NCBI GenBank assembly: GCA_021464415.1
Contig: CM038467.1
Location: 66,655,159 to 66,719,158, forward strand
Length of the DNA stretch: 64,000 nt
Direction of reading: 5' to 3'
Origin: Lonicera japonica
Taxonomy: Eukaryota > Streptophyta > Magnoliopsida > Dipsacales > Caprifoliaceae
The stretch's first letter is position 1, and every line of letters begins with the position of its first letter. Both the position numbers and the translations under genes were made by a program. The notes under the pieces were generated by a model. That model ran no database searches, had not been told where the DNA came from, and worked only from the letters and a program-made list of their open reading frames with translations. Below are positions 1 to 14,500 of the stretch, in pieces.

Positions 1-616
1 TTTTGAACCCTAACAATGGTGGAAGGCAAAAATGGAGAAGAATACGATGGAAAAGATGATGATTTCGTATCATGATGTGGGATAGTTAAAGACTTCTCAA
101 ATCCACTAGAAATATGAGCTCTCACCTTTCTCTAAGGCTCTCAATGGTAAGGGATCGAATGGGGAAGAAAGGAGGAAGAAAGAGAGCTAAATATCTAGTA
201 AATTAAAATGACCAGTCAAAGCCCGCTGCCCAGCTCTGATCGATCAGAGGCAAATCTGCCTAAAGTTTAGTTTTGCCTTTTTGACCCCTGAAACGATGTT
301 GTTTTAAGTCAGGCCCAACATGGAACTTGTAGAGGGAAATAGATGAAACTCTAGCAGCAACCGATGAGTCATTTGGATTTCGTATTAGAAAGTTATGGCC
401 TCTCAAAGTTGGCCAAGAACTCATTTTGGCAAAAGTTTAATTTTTACCTTTAGCCACCAAATTCAACTGCAGCTTCCCGAAATGGGCACATATACTTTAT
501 ATCATTAAAATGACTTTCTAGAAGTATTAGATAAGCTATTGAAGGATTCCGAAACAAAAATTGACTTATCCAACGAGGATTTGGCCTTAATCAGGCTTAA
601 GATACGAGGTGTTACA
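1..616 (+). repeat. 3' part of an LTR-like repeat, cut by window start
   Basis: No gene is visible. The stretch ends in CGAGGTGTTACA, a typical LTR end (CA terminus, reverse complement TGTAACACCTCG). The sequence starting at 57076 (TGTGATGCCTCG) resembles this terminus read in reverse, so the two may be related. The start of the repeat lies outside the window, so its length and target duplication cannot be tested. Confidence 0.35.
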
Positions 617-1335
617 GTGGGGGCGCTCGCCCCCACTTGCCCCTATGTGGCTTCATTTATGATCATAACACCTAAAAAATTCTCATGGTTAAAAAAAAAT
701 TATATTTTAAACCACTCATAATTTAAAATTTCTTAATTCATAAAATATTTAATTTAGAGTGCTTGGTTGCAAAAATAAACTACTATACAAAGTCATAAAC
801 TTAAGTTAATACCTAATACATTAAACAATAAAACAAAAAGACATAGTTGAAATTATATAACTTTCATAGAAGTTCATACCACAATTTCTTTTGATGAATC
901 GAAAAATTTTACAATTTCTTAATTTACAATGAAACCATTATAAATGGGATAATTTATGCAACCAAATATGCCATTAATCTCGATGATGGGGGTGTAAATC
1001 TGGTTTGACTGATTTAACCAATCATAGAGTATTTTCTGATAGTGTATGGCTTATGTGGACAATCAATTAGAATCTTTCAAAGATGACTTGGCAAGGCAAA
1101 AATAATAATGGTGACAACACAAGAACTATAGAGGTAGTTTAGGCCTGTTAGGATTCTTACTCTACCCCTGTTTAATGAGCTTAGATAAACCTTTTTATAT
1201 AAGAATAACATTACAAGTGTTTATAAGTACATACACTTCAACTATTCTAAAGGCGTTATCTACTTAAAACAAGTGTGGAGATCGTATGACAATGAGTATA
1301 TGGCTCAATATTCTCTAAAAGTTTGCCTACTAAAT
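617..1335. other. AT-rich intergenic, no gene seen
   Basis: A near-perfect 20-bp palindrome (617-636) lies directly after the LTR-like end. The rest is AT-rich with no coding signal that I can recognise. Confidence 0.4.
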
Positions 1336-3432
1336 TGTAACACCTCTCACCTTAATTTACGGGATACCACTCGTAATTAAGACCTTAGAGTATTATTAAC
1401 CTCATCTTAGATGAACTAAAATGGGCATCTTTAGATGAACTAAAATGGGTGTAAGGATTACATAATTAAAACAAAAAAATAAAGCGACATCTATATCACA
1501 TACTAAGTCAAACATGAGGTATTAAGCATGGGTACAAAAAACCACATGATAACTTTCGAGCATGCATCACACACACACACATATATATAACCAAACCACA
1601 TAAATTTCCAAAAGTATCTACAACTCTCGGCTAGCTGTGGCTTCTTCGAAAAAAGATATATACACCAAAAAATAAATCGTATTCAGAGCTTCTATTTCGT
1701 CCCTGATCCCGTCGTTTCTTTTCCATCATGTGACTCATGAGTACCCTGTAATATTTGAGGGAAACGGGGTGAGCTATACACTTCAATAGGGGTAAATAAT
1801 AACAAAAGTATCACGTGCAAAACATATGCCAATTTAAAAACCACATATTCAAGTAAACAATGCATGCATATGCCAATGTAGGTTACATCCCTTTGTGTCA
1901 ACCTTAGGGCCACATAACCAGAATACATCCATACCTGAACCAGAATAGAGCATGGGCCTGCCCGCCTGAGAAGAATAGTCTGATAATGATCATAAATTGG
2001 CCCATCGGCCCTAGAGAATATCAATAGATCATAATCAAGTTGGACCACAAGTTCACCAATAGTATCACAACTATAGAATTATCAGTACCTTATCATTGTC
2101 TAGATTTTTCGAGCTACTTACAGATGGCTCTAGACAGCCGACGCGTTGCTGCCCCCCCGAAAGGTTTATAAATTTTCAACCATAAGGGCACCTGGGCCCT
2201 TCTTATTTCCATACCAGCAGGCACCAACTAATATATAATCCCTTCACCATCGAAGGGTCACAACAGAATTCATAGTCGGATCCATATCAGGAGTATATCA
2301 TAATTCAGAACGATATAATATTCATAACCGAGCTTCCATCTCCATAGAGAAGGTATATACGCCCAATATGACGGGCCATAAGAATGATATACATATGTTG
2401 AGAGTCTCCAAGCAATTGGTTGACAAAATATGATATGTATAGTATGCAAACATGCTATCTCATGAAAGCATCAAGCAATCTATGCCATATTCAATCAATT
2501 TAATCCCATTCTATAACCATCAACAATTCCATTTTTCTAACAAACAACGTTCGCACAACCAATAGATACCGCATATAGTTCCAATAACACTTTACAACAA
2601 GTGTGTATAGCATATCTTGCCTCAAATTATGTAAATAAAATCATAAAAACCATAACACATCATAAGTTTCCTTACACATAAAGTTTCAAACCAAATCAAA
2701 CCAAAGATCACGATTATCAAGCAATAACATCATTTTATTGAGTTTTGAAAGCAAGAGATCCCCTATCTCGTACTTATTGACCATATAGAAGGAAGAAATA
2801 TGAGAGTCTAAACTTCCCTCGTAGAAATTACAAGGAGGAAGACGATAAATAGTGAATATAGGAAGATTTGGATGATTTGATACTCAAATCTTTAATCGGG
2901 AGTGAAAACAAGTGAAAATCGCCTAAGAACTTCTCTTTTTCTCTCTCTAGAACTCTCTAGATGTGTGTAGGAGAGTGTGGTTCAAAAATGAGTGAAATAG
3001 GAGATAAAATGCACTTAAAAGGAACTAAGTCGGTGGACTGTTCCGGATGGCGGACCGGTAAGCCAAAAACAGAGTACCGGTTCGTGGTGTAGATTTTTTC
3101 AAATTTTTATACGTCGGACCGGTATGCTAAAACTCACATACCGGTCCGCAACCAAATTTTCTCCCAAAATGTAAACGCCGGACCGGTATGCCAAAATACC
3201 CATACCGGTCTGCGACTAAACTTTTTTTCCTAACTTATTTTGGCCATAACTTTTCGTTCGGAACTCTGATTGAGACGATCTTTATATGCTTGGAAAGGTA
3301 ATTCAGAGATCTACCATTTTCGGATGGAGCTTTTCTCCAAATTATGAATATACAATTTTCAGAAATATAAATACCACACCATATCTAATCAAAATAACAT
3401 AATTAATATTAACATAAATATAAGATGTTACA
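1336..3432 (+). mobile_element. Solo LTR, family A, copy 1
   Basis: The 2,097-bp sequence begins TGTAACACC and ends GATGTTACA, the inverted TG...CA ends of an LTR. It is flanked by the perfect 5-bp duplication TAAAT (1331-1335 and 3433-3437). A second copy of the family is at 48832-50740 in the same orientation. Shared blocks include the GGCTAGCTGTGGCTT stretch and the CTCTAGACAGCCGAC stretch. There is no internal gag or pol, so it is a solo LTR left by LTR-LTR recombination. Near its 3' end (about 3040-3220) it has repeated ACCGGTATG / CATACCGGT inverted pairs that copy 2 lacks. The element type (Tekay/Del-like gypsy) is inference from the terminus and length. Confidence 0.85.
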
Positions 3433-4828
3433 TAAATGTTCTTAAGTGATTTTATCTTTTTTTATCACTCTCACTCTGTTGTTTATTTCACCTAGAACTG
3501 TCCTCCTTTTAGAGAAGTAAATGGCTATTACATATACGAAACTTAAGCATGCTCAACCCACGGAAACCAAGGATGTTGCACACCTAATCATCTACCATTG
3601 TGCGTAAAAATCACGCTATGTACTTGCTTATTGCTTAATCTTCACTCTTTGCCCCTTACTATGGTAATTAGAGTGCATTTATTACTAGTGTGATATGTTG
3701 CTCACATATTTGACTTCATTGTCACAAAGAAGCGCCATTGCCAACTGCTATATTGCAGAACTCTATTGTAGACCTCTAAGAGATTTACTAGCTTTATTAG
3801 TTTGCTTAATAATCTTTGATTGATTTTGCAAACATGTGGGATCCTTAGCCTTGTATGACCTTTACATAGACCTGCAGAAGCAGCAGTAGGATTCCTTTTT
3901 TCGCTGATGTGGCATTCTACGTGGGATTTTGACTCATTGATTTTGAATGACCAAAATTCACCCTCATTATCTGCCCCTTGTCCTTCACTTTTAACTTAGA
4001 AGAGTTGGGTGTGGAGGACGTCTATACAAAGGGGTGAATTTAAGCCTTATTGACTTGGATGATGTGTCCCAGGGCTATTAAAGACATGCGGCTAGGGCTA
4101 TTTGCCTTTTACGGTAATTTTTGACTTAATTACCGCCACCATCTTAAGCATCACCATCATTTAATTCCAATCGTCAAGTTTGTTTAGAATAGATCGTCAC
4201 TTTGCTTAGAAAGTTGTGCCATTTTTAAATAGAGCCGCCGCTTGGGAAACGTGCCAGAGTGCAACCTATGGTGAACCATCATGGCGGTTGGACGTTTTGG
4301 CTACTGAGCATGTCTCTTTCCACCTATAAATAACTAAAATTTTACCATCAATAGCACGGCTTATTCTAATCATCAAATTTTTGTTTTTTTTTGGATCGTA
4401 TATACCATTGAGTAAAATTTTATATTCAAAGCATCTATCCATTAAAAGAAGTAAATTTCAATCCTTAATACTTAATAAAAAATGTATAACTAATATAATG
4501 AGCATTTGGGTAATCATTATTCAATTGAAAAAACAATGTAATCAATTGAACAACAATTTAAAAAATATTTTAAATCTACAAATCTAGAAATTATACTAAT
4601 AATTATTCTAAAAATAATCTTAAGTTATATTACAATTATTGCTTCTCTTAATTGGAGTTATAATATATATGTATGAAAGACCCATATGTATAATTTTTAT
4701 GTCATTAAAATAGAAAAGGAGAAACAAACAATGATTTTGATTGCATGTGGTTTCTTTGACTTTTATTACTATTAGAGATAATGAAAAATCGTTGTATTAA
4801 TTTTGCCGATAGTGGAAGGGATAGATTA
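3433..4828. other. Intergenic, no gene seen
   Basis: This stretch holds AT-rich unique-looking sequence. I looked here for the missing N-terminal exons of the downstream cyclase and found none. A TATA-like CCTATAAATAA occurs near 4323, but nothing shows it is used. Confidence 0.4.
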
Positions 4829-5231
4829 GAGCATGCAAAGCGGTAAACTAAAATTTAGGGTAAATTTACCTTTTGCTTTACTAATTTCCATCTCAGGCCA
4901 CAGCAGAAAGGGTAGTGGAAAACGGAAAATCCCCATATGAGTGAGGCTTACTTGTATGGGGTATTACTTTTTTTTTTTTTTAAAAAAAAAGAGAAGAGAA
5001 ATTCTCATACGAGTTAGGCATATTTGTAAGGTGGATTTTTTCAGTTGATACGAGTGAGGCTTACTCGTATGGCTCATATAAGTGACTTACACCCGTATAA
5101 GGTAAAAATTAAGTGAATGATAAATTTAGTCATTCTCTATCCTACTAGCCAAATTTTGCCCGTCTAAATTTCTCTGCTGTAGCGTGAGGTAGGGTAAATT
5201 TAGCCATTTACCCTACCCACTGTAGATGCTC
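4829..5231. mobile_element. Tourist-like MITE
   Basis: The 403-bp element has imperfect terminal inverted repeats (GAGCATGCAAAG... and, read in reverse, GAGCATCTACAG...). It is flanked by the 3-bp duplication TTA (4826-4828, 5232-5234), as expected for PIF/Harbinger MITEs. It contains a run of T and A and no coding sequence. Confidence 0.6.
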
Positions 5232-5520
5232 TTAAGAAGAAAAGAAAATAAGAGAATTAGTAGGGTGAATATCAAGATAAAATTAGGGTAAACTTTTATA
5301 TTTTTGGGGAAAACAAATAGAATATCAAGTGTGGTGAAGAAAATAAATTAGTGGGTTTATTTAAGATAACTCAAAAAATAATAGGGGTGTTTAGAAAGGA
5401 TTCTAAACTATATTTTCAGTTCATTTAACTTGTATTTTGACTTTTGTAAGGGTGAAAAAAATAATAACGTGCATGTATTTAATAACACCCTTATTTAAAT
5501 AATTTGGAGTGGCAATGCAG

Positions 5521-8500
5521 AATGAGGATGGAGGGTGGGGATTACATATAGAGGGGCGTAGCATAATGTTCGGTACATCTCTCAATTACGTCACCCTCAG
5601 ATTGCTTGGTGAAAAAATGGACGGTGGTGATGGGGCCATTTCCAAAGCTAGGAAGTGGATTCTTGATCATGGTGGGGCCACCTACATTCCATCCTGGGGA
5701 AAACTCTGGCTCTCGGTACATTTCTTAATTAATTTTATTTTCTATTTTTTTTTAAAGTAAAATTGTAACGATAAAAAATTGTTTCATAATACACAGTTAT
5801 CATTTTTATTTTAATGGGTAGTATTATTTATACCTCCAAAATGTGTCACAAATACCACCTTCAGAATTTAACTAAAAACACATTTTAACACTCCCTAATT
5901 TATCACAAACAACTTTCTCCATTGTCTCATGTTAGATAAGCAATTACTTAGCAATATACTCTCCTCATTTGAATCAAGTTTATGTGAGTGAACTCACCTT
6001 TCATTAAGCGGATCTTATTTAGAAAACACTTTAGCACTTCATTACTTGATATTAGGCGAGTTCTTACTAACAAACTCTCTCCATGTGAGTTGAGTGTATA
6101 TGACTGCACTCACATCTGATTAGACAGACTTTAGGGGGTGTTATTGATAATAAATTTATCATAGTGGATTGTTTGAGATAAATATAAAGAGTGTAAATAA
6201 TACCGCCCATTTTAATATACTAGATGTGACATGTGTAGCGTGCGCATGTCCTATAATAGGAAGATTAAACATAAAAATATTGCTTGTTTAATGATAAATC
6301 ATTTTTATTCTGAGCTTAAAACTTACATGTTTGAATCCGGTTAACTGCATTTTTAAATAGATTTGTGGGGCTATTTTGAGTTACCCGTACTCTTAATTTG
6401 AAATTGGACATACCCCCATTTTAATAATCCTTTGATATAATCTCCTAAAATTTGGCGGTTGGCTAACTCTGTCATATTTTTGTGCTAATTGACCACTTTA
6501 CCCTCATTTTCAATTTTTTCATTTGGATACCGTCATCTGGAGGTAAAGAACTCTAGTTTTGAGGTTGAAGATGATGGATGGTACAATGAAGAGTACGTGC
6601 TTATTGATTGTTGATGACATTTGGGGGAAATATATATATATATATATATGGAGAGAAATGTATCGGGGATTCGGAGATATTGTAATAGAGAGGGAAATTA
6701 GGAACCCTAATATGAAGATGAAAGGCGAGGGTATAATGGTCATTTGGCACAAAAACATAACATAGTTAGGTGACGTTTGATAAAAAAACTGAAAATTGAA
6801 ACTGAAAACTAAAACCAAAAAAATTGTTTGTTTAGTTATGAAAACTGCATCTGAAAAAATGTTGTTTGTTTGAATATAACACATCTGAAAATTGAATTTT
6901 TTTCAATATGACAATTTTGCCCTTATTAGTTAAATGTAAGAGGGGTAATTTATTTAAATGTAAGAGAGTAAAATATGTATTTTACACTCTTTAAAATTAA
7001 GTTTTAAGTTTTAAGTGGAGAAAATTAAGTTAGTACTTAATATTTTTTTGTTAACAAACAACTTTAAAATCTTCATATTTAAGTGGTGTTATTAAACGAC
7101 ACCATATATAGTCAACCACAAAAGCATAACACAGTTCGTCAACTCTTAAATCCTAGAATTTTTTTTAAGTCGCTGTGAAGAGGCGACAAAAATAACTAAC
7201 TAAATCTCGAGTTACAAGATTCACGAGCCAATCTGAAAATAAGTAGTATATCTAATTTCGAACTAAAAGTAAGAGGGTAACTAAAAAAGCCATAATTTGT
7301 GTATTATATTTACTACTTTTCATCTCATTTACTCAGTCCTATTATATTGCACAGAGTGTGCACATTACCTCAATACAATAAGGCCGAGTTATTGTTGGAA
7401 ACAAAAATAATACATTGGCTCGGTCCTATCGGACCGTGATAATGTGCATATATTCGGTGCTATAGGACCAAGTATCTGAACATTACCTTGATCCTAGGGC
7501 TGAGCCGATGTTAGAGTGTTATACAGTGTCTTGGTGTTTGTATCTAAGTGGCACCTAAAAAAGGCCATAATTTGTGTAATGGAGTTTAAGGTAATGGTAC
7601 ACACAGGTGTTGGGAGTATACGAATGGAGTGGGAACAATCCTCTTCCACCAGAGATATGGCTTCTTCCTTACATTCTTCCCTTTCACCCAGGTATAATAT
7701 TTTTTCATTGTTCTTATTTACTTTATTAATTTCATTAGTTATTTCTACTTTCTTTTAATTTCTTCTTCTTTTCAGTTTCCTATAGCTATTTGCATTATAT
7801 TATTTATATAGTTTAATAGTTTAATATAATATTCACGCCAAACGGCATCTGTCCATTTTTATAATAATGCGGTTTTGGTTGAATATAATTGTCGAACTCT
7901 TTGTTAGTTAATTTAGTAATTGCAAGTTCATAGTTTATATGAAAAATGTTGTACTATATATATATAAAAGTTGTGTAACATATATATATATATAATATTG
8001 ACACACACCCACGTGTAAACAATTAAACATGGGATAAACAAACTTTTGATTCTTCTATTAGGTGTTGAAATGCTAAAGCAATTGCAAGAATTCAATTCCA
8101 ATTTATTGGGAAAATTGAAGCTTTAAGATTTTTGGGAAATTAAAATTCTTTTTTAATACTCAGAAGCCCAAATTGGTTGATGTCAACCCTACTTACTGCA
8201 TTTGGGATGTTTTTAGGATCCGTTTGCTGAAAAAGAAATTTTTTAAGATATTGACCTCCAACTTTTTATTTAAAGGATGCGATCTATGTAGATATTGTAT
8301 ATGCCTCTAGTGAGGATTTAAGTGCTATTTTCCTCAATTACAGATACTATATTTGTAGCTGAGAAAAGTGGTATATGTGTTCGAAAGATACAAAAAAAAT
8401 ACCTACAAGGACGACAACATTTAAAAAAAATATCTACAAGGATGCATTATTTAAAAAAATTGGAGGGCCACATCTTAAAAATATTTTTACTTAGGGATTG

Positions 8501-11500
8501 GATCCTAAATTTTTATTTATTTTCGTGGTTACGAACCTGGTGCTCAAAATGTAGACTAATTTCTTCAATATATATTTGTAACTCAAAATTTACTAGAATC
8601 AGAGTTCCATGTTGATTTTAATGTACGATTTCACCCTACCAAAATAATAATTAGTTAACTTAATAATTTCTTTTATAAGCATACCCACAATGTGGGTATT
8701 TTTATTAAGTATGTGGATAAACTTAATAATTTTCGTGATAACTCACAAATAGTGTATGGATAGATGAAAAATCACCCTTTCAAAATACAGACACTCATTT
8801 TCGTTTACCTAAACTATCGCTCTATCTTCTTTTAAGAAAAGTATACATTTCACATCGCTAGCAATGACAACCATGCTTGTAGATCAGCAGTGGCCGGGCA
8901 ATTGCAGGTGAGATTTAGTGGTCACAAAGGGTGAGAATGGAATAAGAATTTTTAACAAGGGTAGAACTGACCACTAGAAAAAAGTTGACTGTTGTTATGA
9001 AGTGGATACATTGTGTAATGTCCTTATGACTAAAATAAATTGCGAAGGGAACCCTTCATTTGTCAAGTAAAAGGTTAAATGTCCTTGTAATAGAAAGAGA
9101 TTTGAAAAATGTCCGCGGGTTTGATTTTCTCATGATCAATTTATTTTGCCTATGCTGCACTCTCCTAATCATGGTATAGAGAAGGCCTAATTTGTAAAAA
9201 CAATGCTACACTTACCTGCTTTATCAACCGGATGCATTGATAGGTTTTACATCGCCAAGAAGGAGAAGGTTCCTTTGCAATTGAATAAAGCCCACGCTTC
9301 ACCAAAAGAGCCCACACTTTTAGTGCTATCCGCACAACTATATACGTGTAAGGGCATTTTATACAAAAGGCGCATCAGTGCTTGCCTCCGCATGCCTTTT
9401 AAAACACGGAATGTCAGACCTTACAAACAAACATAATTTCCTCTTTTGCACAAGAAGGATAAGTAATTGTGACAAGAAAACCACAAAGAAGCTTATCTAA
9501 CAAAAGCAGTGTTTTGCTTACGCTGCTAAGCCTCAATTCGAACCTCAGGGCCATTTTTTTTTGAAAAGGCACCAAAGCGTATTAATGAGTGTGTGATGCA
9601 CAAAAAGCTTGGGCCTCTTCGCACTTTTTATGCCTTTGTGTATGCCTCATACGCATTTTGGGCCTTTTAGATGGTTTTTGTGCTTGCTGCAACTTTTACA
9701 TGATATAGTATATATAGTTTTAATTTGGTCTGTAAATTCATGTTGGTTTCTGCTATATAGGTTTAAATTTAGAATTATTCACATTTAGCTGATGTATAAA
9801 ACCTTGACATGAAATTTCATTTTTTCTTCCAGTTATATGTACTCTTATCGACGTTAAGAAACATGAGCAAGAAATATCAGACAGGATGTATATATATAGA
9901 TATTGTATTGTTTATGTATAAATAACATCGTTTGGGTAATGTACGTACTTGAAACAGGACGTATGTGGTGCCACACTCGGATGGTGTACCTGCCTATGTC
10001 GTATTTATACGGGAAGAGGTTCGTAGGACCGATAAATTCCACTGTTTTATCACTAAGGAGAGAGCTGTATACACAGCCCTATGATCAAATCGACTGGGAC
10101 TTGGCTAGAAATCAATGTGCTAAGGTGTGCATAATATACTTACACATACATCTATATATGGCCAATCTCTTACAAGGACAGTCTGTACGTGGACCTGATT
10201 TCTAGTGACGGTTTTCTGTGATCAATTGTGTTTACAGCACATTTCGATTTGTTTCTTACAAATTATTTTGTGTTTATAATCCAATATTATTTCCAATAGT
10301 GATCGAAGTCAACTTAATTTGATCTAGATATGTGTTTGTATTGTTGTTTTGTATTGTGTGTGGATTTTGGCCTTTCCAGTGGGAGATTAAAACGAGTGTG
10401 GACTGTGGACTGGACGTCACAAATGTGCGCGCGCGTGTGTGTGTGTGAGAGAGAGAGAGAGAGCTTTTGCATTCTTGCCTACGACACATATGTCATATAT
10501 ATGCCACACCCCATACGTTGTGGTTGCAATATGCTATCCATGTACATTTTTCCTTCGGGATGATTGCGGATTGAGACCTTCCTGACAGATATTAAAGAAT
10601 GCCTGTGGGACTTGTGTGTGTGCGAGAGAGAATATACTTTAGTACGACTTTTGTCCTTATCACTGGAAGTTTTGGGGGGAGATTCAAAACCGTTATTGCT
10701 ATTAATCGCACACTTATTGTGTTTTGTAGGAAGATCTATATTGCCCACATCCACTAATACAAGACATCCTTTGGGGTGGCCTACACAAGTTTGCGGAACC
10801 TCTTCTAAGGAAATGGCCCTTCTCTAAGCTAAGGCACAAAGCACTCAATACTGTAATGCAACATATCCATCATGAAGATGAAAACACTCACTATATCTGC
10901 CTTGGACCCGTCGATAAGGTAACTAACTCTCTTCGTTTTTCTCACAATTGTAACTTTCTACTTCTGTACAACTCTGTATAAATTTTATAGAAAATTTGAA
11001 ATTGGTTTCTCTGATACAAAGTATTAAGAGTTTGGTACATCCTAGCAGATTAAGTTGTTTGGTGATACCTTTTTGTGATTCAATTGTTGGAGTATTTGAT
11101 CGTCCATAAACAGATTGTAGCAGGGGCATGAACTGCTGTACATGTAAAAGGGCGACGAACTGATTTTCATGGCGGTATTATAAGAATTGTGCAGCTGTAA
11201 CAGTTACCAATTTTGTTACAAACTTTTAATTGATTTTTGTTGTTTTGAAGTGTCAGAAAAAAAAATTGGATTCTCAGAATCGCCTATGCGACATTGAAAC
11301 AGGTACTAAACATGGTTTGTTGTTGGGTTGAGGATCCAAATTCAATGGCAAATAAATTCCACCTTTCAAGGATAAAAGATTACTTGTGGGTGGCTGAAGA
11401 CGGCATGAAAATGCAGGTTTCTGTTCTTCTCTTTGTATCATTATTATTATTAACAAACATTTTTTGAAAAATAAAGTAGGTTATTGAATATTATGGATAA

Positions 11501-14500
11501 TTACAATGATGAAAATCACTATAAAGGAGAGTGGAGTTGAAGAAATCTGGACCGCAAGCTTAAAATTGGATGGTTCAGATTTGACTGGTAGTTTCTGTCT
11601 AAATGAGTACTTGTCAGAGCCAAACATTATCTGTCAAAGTCTAAGCCATCAACTTTTTAAACGAACGGTTCATATTTACTACTGTACTCTAGAGTGATTT
11701 TGATCCGGTTCCATGTATAACTTCCATATATATATATATTTTATTTTTTTATTTTTTTTCCCAAATTTACAGGGATATAATGGATCTCAGTTATGGGATG
11801 TTGTTTTTGCTGTTCAAGCAACACTTGCCACCAACATCACTGATGATGAATATGGTTCAGTGCTTAGAAAAGCACATAATTTTATTAAAGTCTCACAGGT
11901 AATAAACCTCTACTCTAAGTATTTGTTTTCCATGGAATTCAATTCTTTCCCATGTAAGCCAATCAGACTGACCCTTAACATCTGAGAGTTATTTCTGTTG
12001 TGTATGGTAATTCATTCTGTTAATTTATGATTGGGGTTTCTATTTGAAGGTCAAGGAAAACAGCTCTAGCGATCTTAGTTTTTGGTATCGGCACATTTCT
12101 AAGGGGGGATGGACTTTCTCAACGTGGGAAAATGGTTGGCCCGTTTCGGATTGCACTGCAGAAGGTTTGAAGGTACAATTTGCTACCGTCTGTGTTTCAA
12201 ATTGATCGTTCCATTTTGGCTTTGGTACGTACTTTTCAAGAAAACGCTAATGTCGACCTAATCAATGGTCAAGAATACAACTTATCTTCTAGTGTGAGAT
12301 CTGGTATGTTCCAAAAAAGAAGTTGAAACTATCAATTTAAGAAGGAGAGAGTATAAAATATGGCCAATGTGGTATGAAGTTTTTAGTGCCTTCTGAAGGT
12401 ACGTACTGGACTTTAAGAGGTCATTAATTGAACATTTATCATAATTCCAACATGACAAATGTAATTTTCAAAACAAAAAAGAAAGTAAAAAACTCCATCA
12501 ATTCCTGTCCAATTGCTATCACGCCCGCATAGCCAGTCGAAGCGGCAAGCCACCGCCTAGCACCTAGGCATCCTAGGTGGGAATTTTTAGAACACTATTG
12601 GGCAGTAGTGGTAGGGGTCAGGTGTGGATTTTTAGAGTACCCAAGAGTGATGATTGTAAGTATACTTCGATTCCTCCATCTCAAATTAGGAGTGCCTTCT
12701 TTTATTTTCTTGGGATATCCCAAATTAAGAGTTTAATTTATAAAGTATGCCAAAATTTGTAGAGCTAAGTTAGGTTTACTATAAAATCGTGTTGATTATG
12801 TTGAAGTCGGTGCTTGTTTGGCTCGAGTTTTGGTTCATTCTTGGAATCCTAAATTAGTAAAATTCACACCAAGATTCTCGTATAGTTACTGTCAAGAGGT
12901 TGAATCATAAGATGACGAGGCTAAAACTTTCCGTGTGAAATTACTATTTCAGATTCCGTGAACAAACAAAAACCTGAATCAAAGGGAAGTATCATTAATT
13001 TTAAATGCATTAATAATGATATTTTTAAGTTCAATTTCTTGCAGGCAGCACTGTTATTATCAGAAATGCCCTCAGAGATTGTTGGTGAAGCAATAGCACC
13101 ACATCAGTTATATGATGCTGTCAATTTCATTTTATCACTTCAGGTTAGTTTATTTTTATTTAACTTCTATGTTTATTTTATTTGATCACTTCACCTAACT
13201 AATTCATCTGAAATATTACCGTGACTTAGGGGTCGTTTGTTTCAATTGTCTGGTTGAAGACCGGAACTCCAACCAAACGTTGAAATTTTTGGTTAAAGAC
13301 TAAAACTCTCCTTTCCTCGAGAATAATTTGCTAATATAGTATTAAATATTGCTTTATTATACTTCAATTTATTTGGTTATTCATTAGAAAAGATGGGTAC
13401 GTAATTGTGTCAAAACTAAAATATACGAGAGAATTCCTCTTAAATTTCCACTCATTTGATCCTGTATTCTCTTTCCCTAGGAATTCTGGATTCACATGCA
13501 AAACTCCAACCAAACGTTGGAATATTGAATGAATCGGGATTTAGGATTTCAGGAATGAACCAAAGAACGAACCAAACTAGCCTTAACATTATAACATGCT
13601 TTTTTACATATAGTTATACAATGCTTGAAGCCAATTGAATTATATTAATGTTACAGAACAGTAATGGAGGTTTTGCATCATATGAGCCCACAAGATCTTA
13701 CCCTTGGCTTGAGGTAAACCAACCCCTCTCTCATTACACACACGAGCATAAAAGTGGCAAGTAATTGAAGTTTTATGCACCCACCCAAATTCAGCTGAGT
13801 TTTTGAGTTTGAGTTTCATCTGAAGTGGGGTAGAGTTTCATTATTATTGTAGTAAAGAAAAGAGACTTAGATCTTATGTTCCTAGAAAAAAAATGAATTG
13901 AAGTTTTATGCACTTTTTTTCTCTTGTAGATGATCAATCCGGTTGAACTATTCGGGGATGTAATGATTGATTATCAGTAAGATCATCAAAACTTAAAACT
14001 TCCTCATCAAATTAATAGTCCTGCTTTCTTTTTTTGTTTGTCTCAAATTAAGAGTCCCATTTCATTTTTGCGACATCATCAGTATACCAGATCTCACAGT
14101 GAAAAATAAGTTTTTATTTCTTGAATATTGATTATGTTGAAATTAATATTTTTATGATAAGTACTAATTCTTTTATTATTTTCTCTTTACACCAGCTATG
14201 CATTCTCTTACGGTATATAATTGTCAATATGTTCTAACAAAGTTCAAAATCTTAAACATAATTTGGAAATTTCAAATTTTATTGATTTATACCTAAGTGA
14301 ACATACCCAATTTGGGACCTTGGAATTATCTCATATTGTAATTCACTCCCTGAATTTTTATTTTGTTTTTATTTAGGTACGTAGAGTGCACATCTTCAGC
14401 AATTCAAGGCCTTGGCATGTTTATGAAATTGCATCCAGGACATAGGCAGAGAGAAATCGAAGCATGTATTGCAAAAGCCCTTGATTTCATTCAGACCATA

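Noticed and set aside
3433..5520. N-terminal exons of the cyclase
   Set aside because: No sequence matching the conserved N-terminal motifs was found in any frame by eye.
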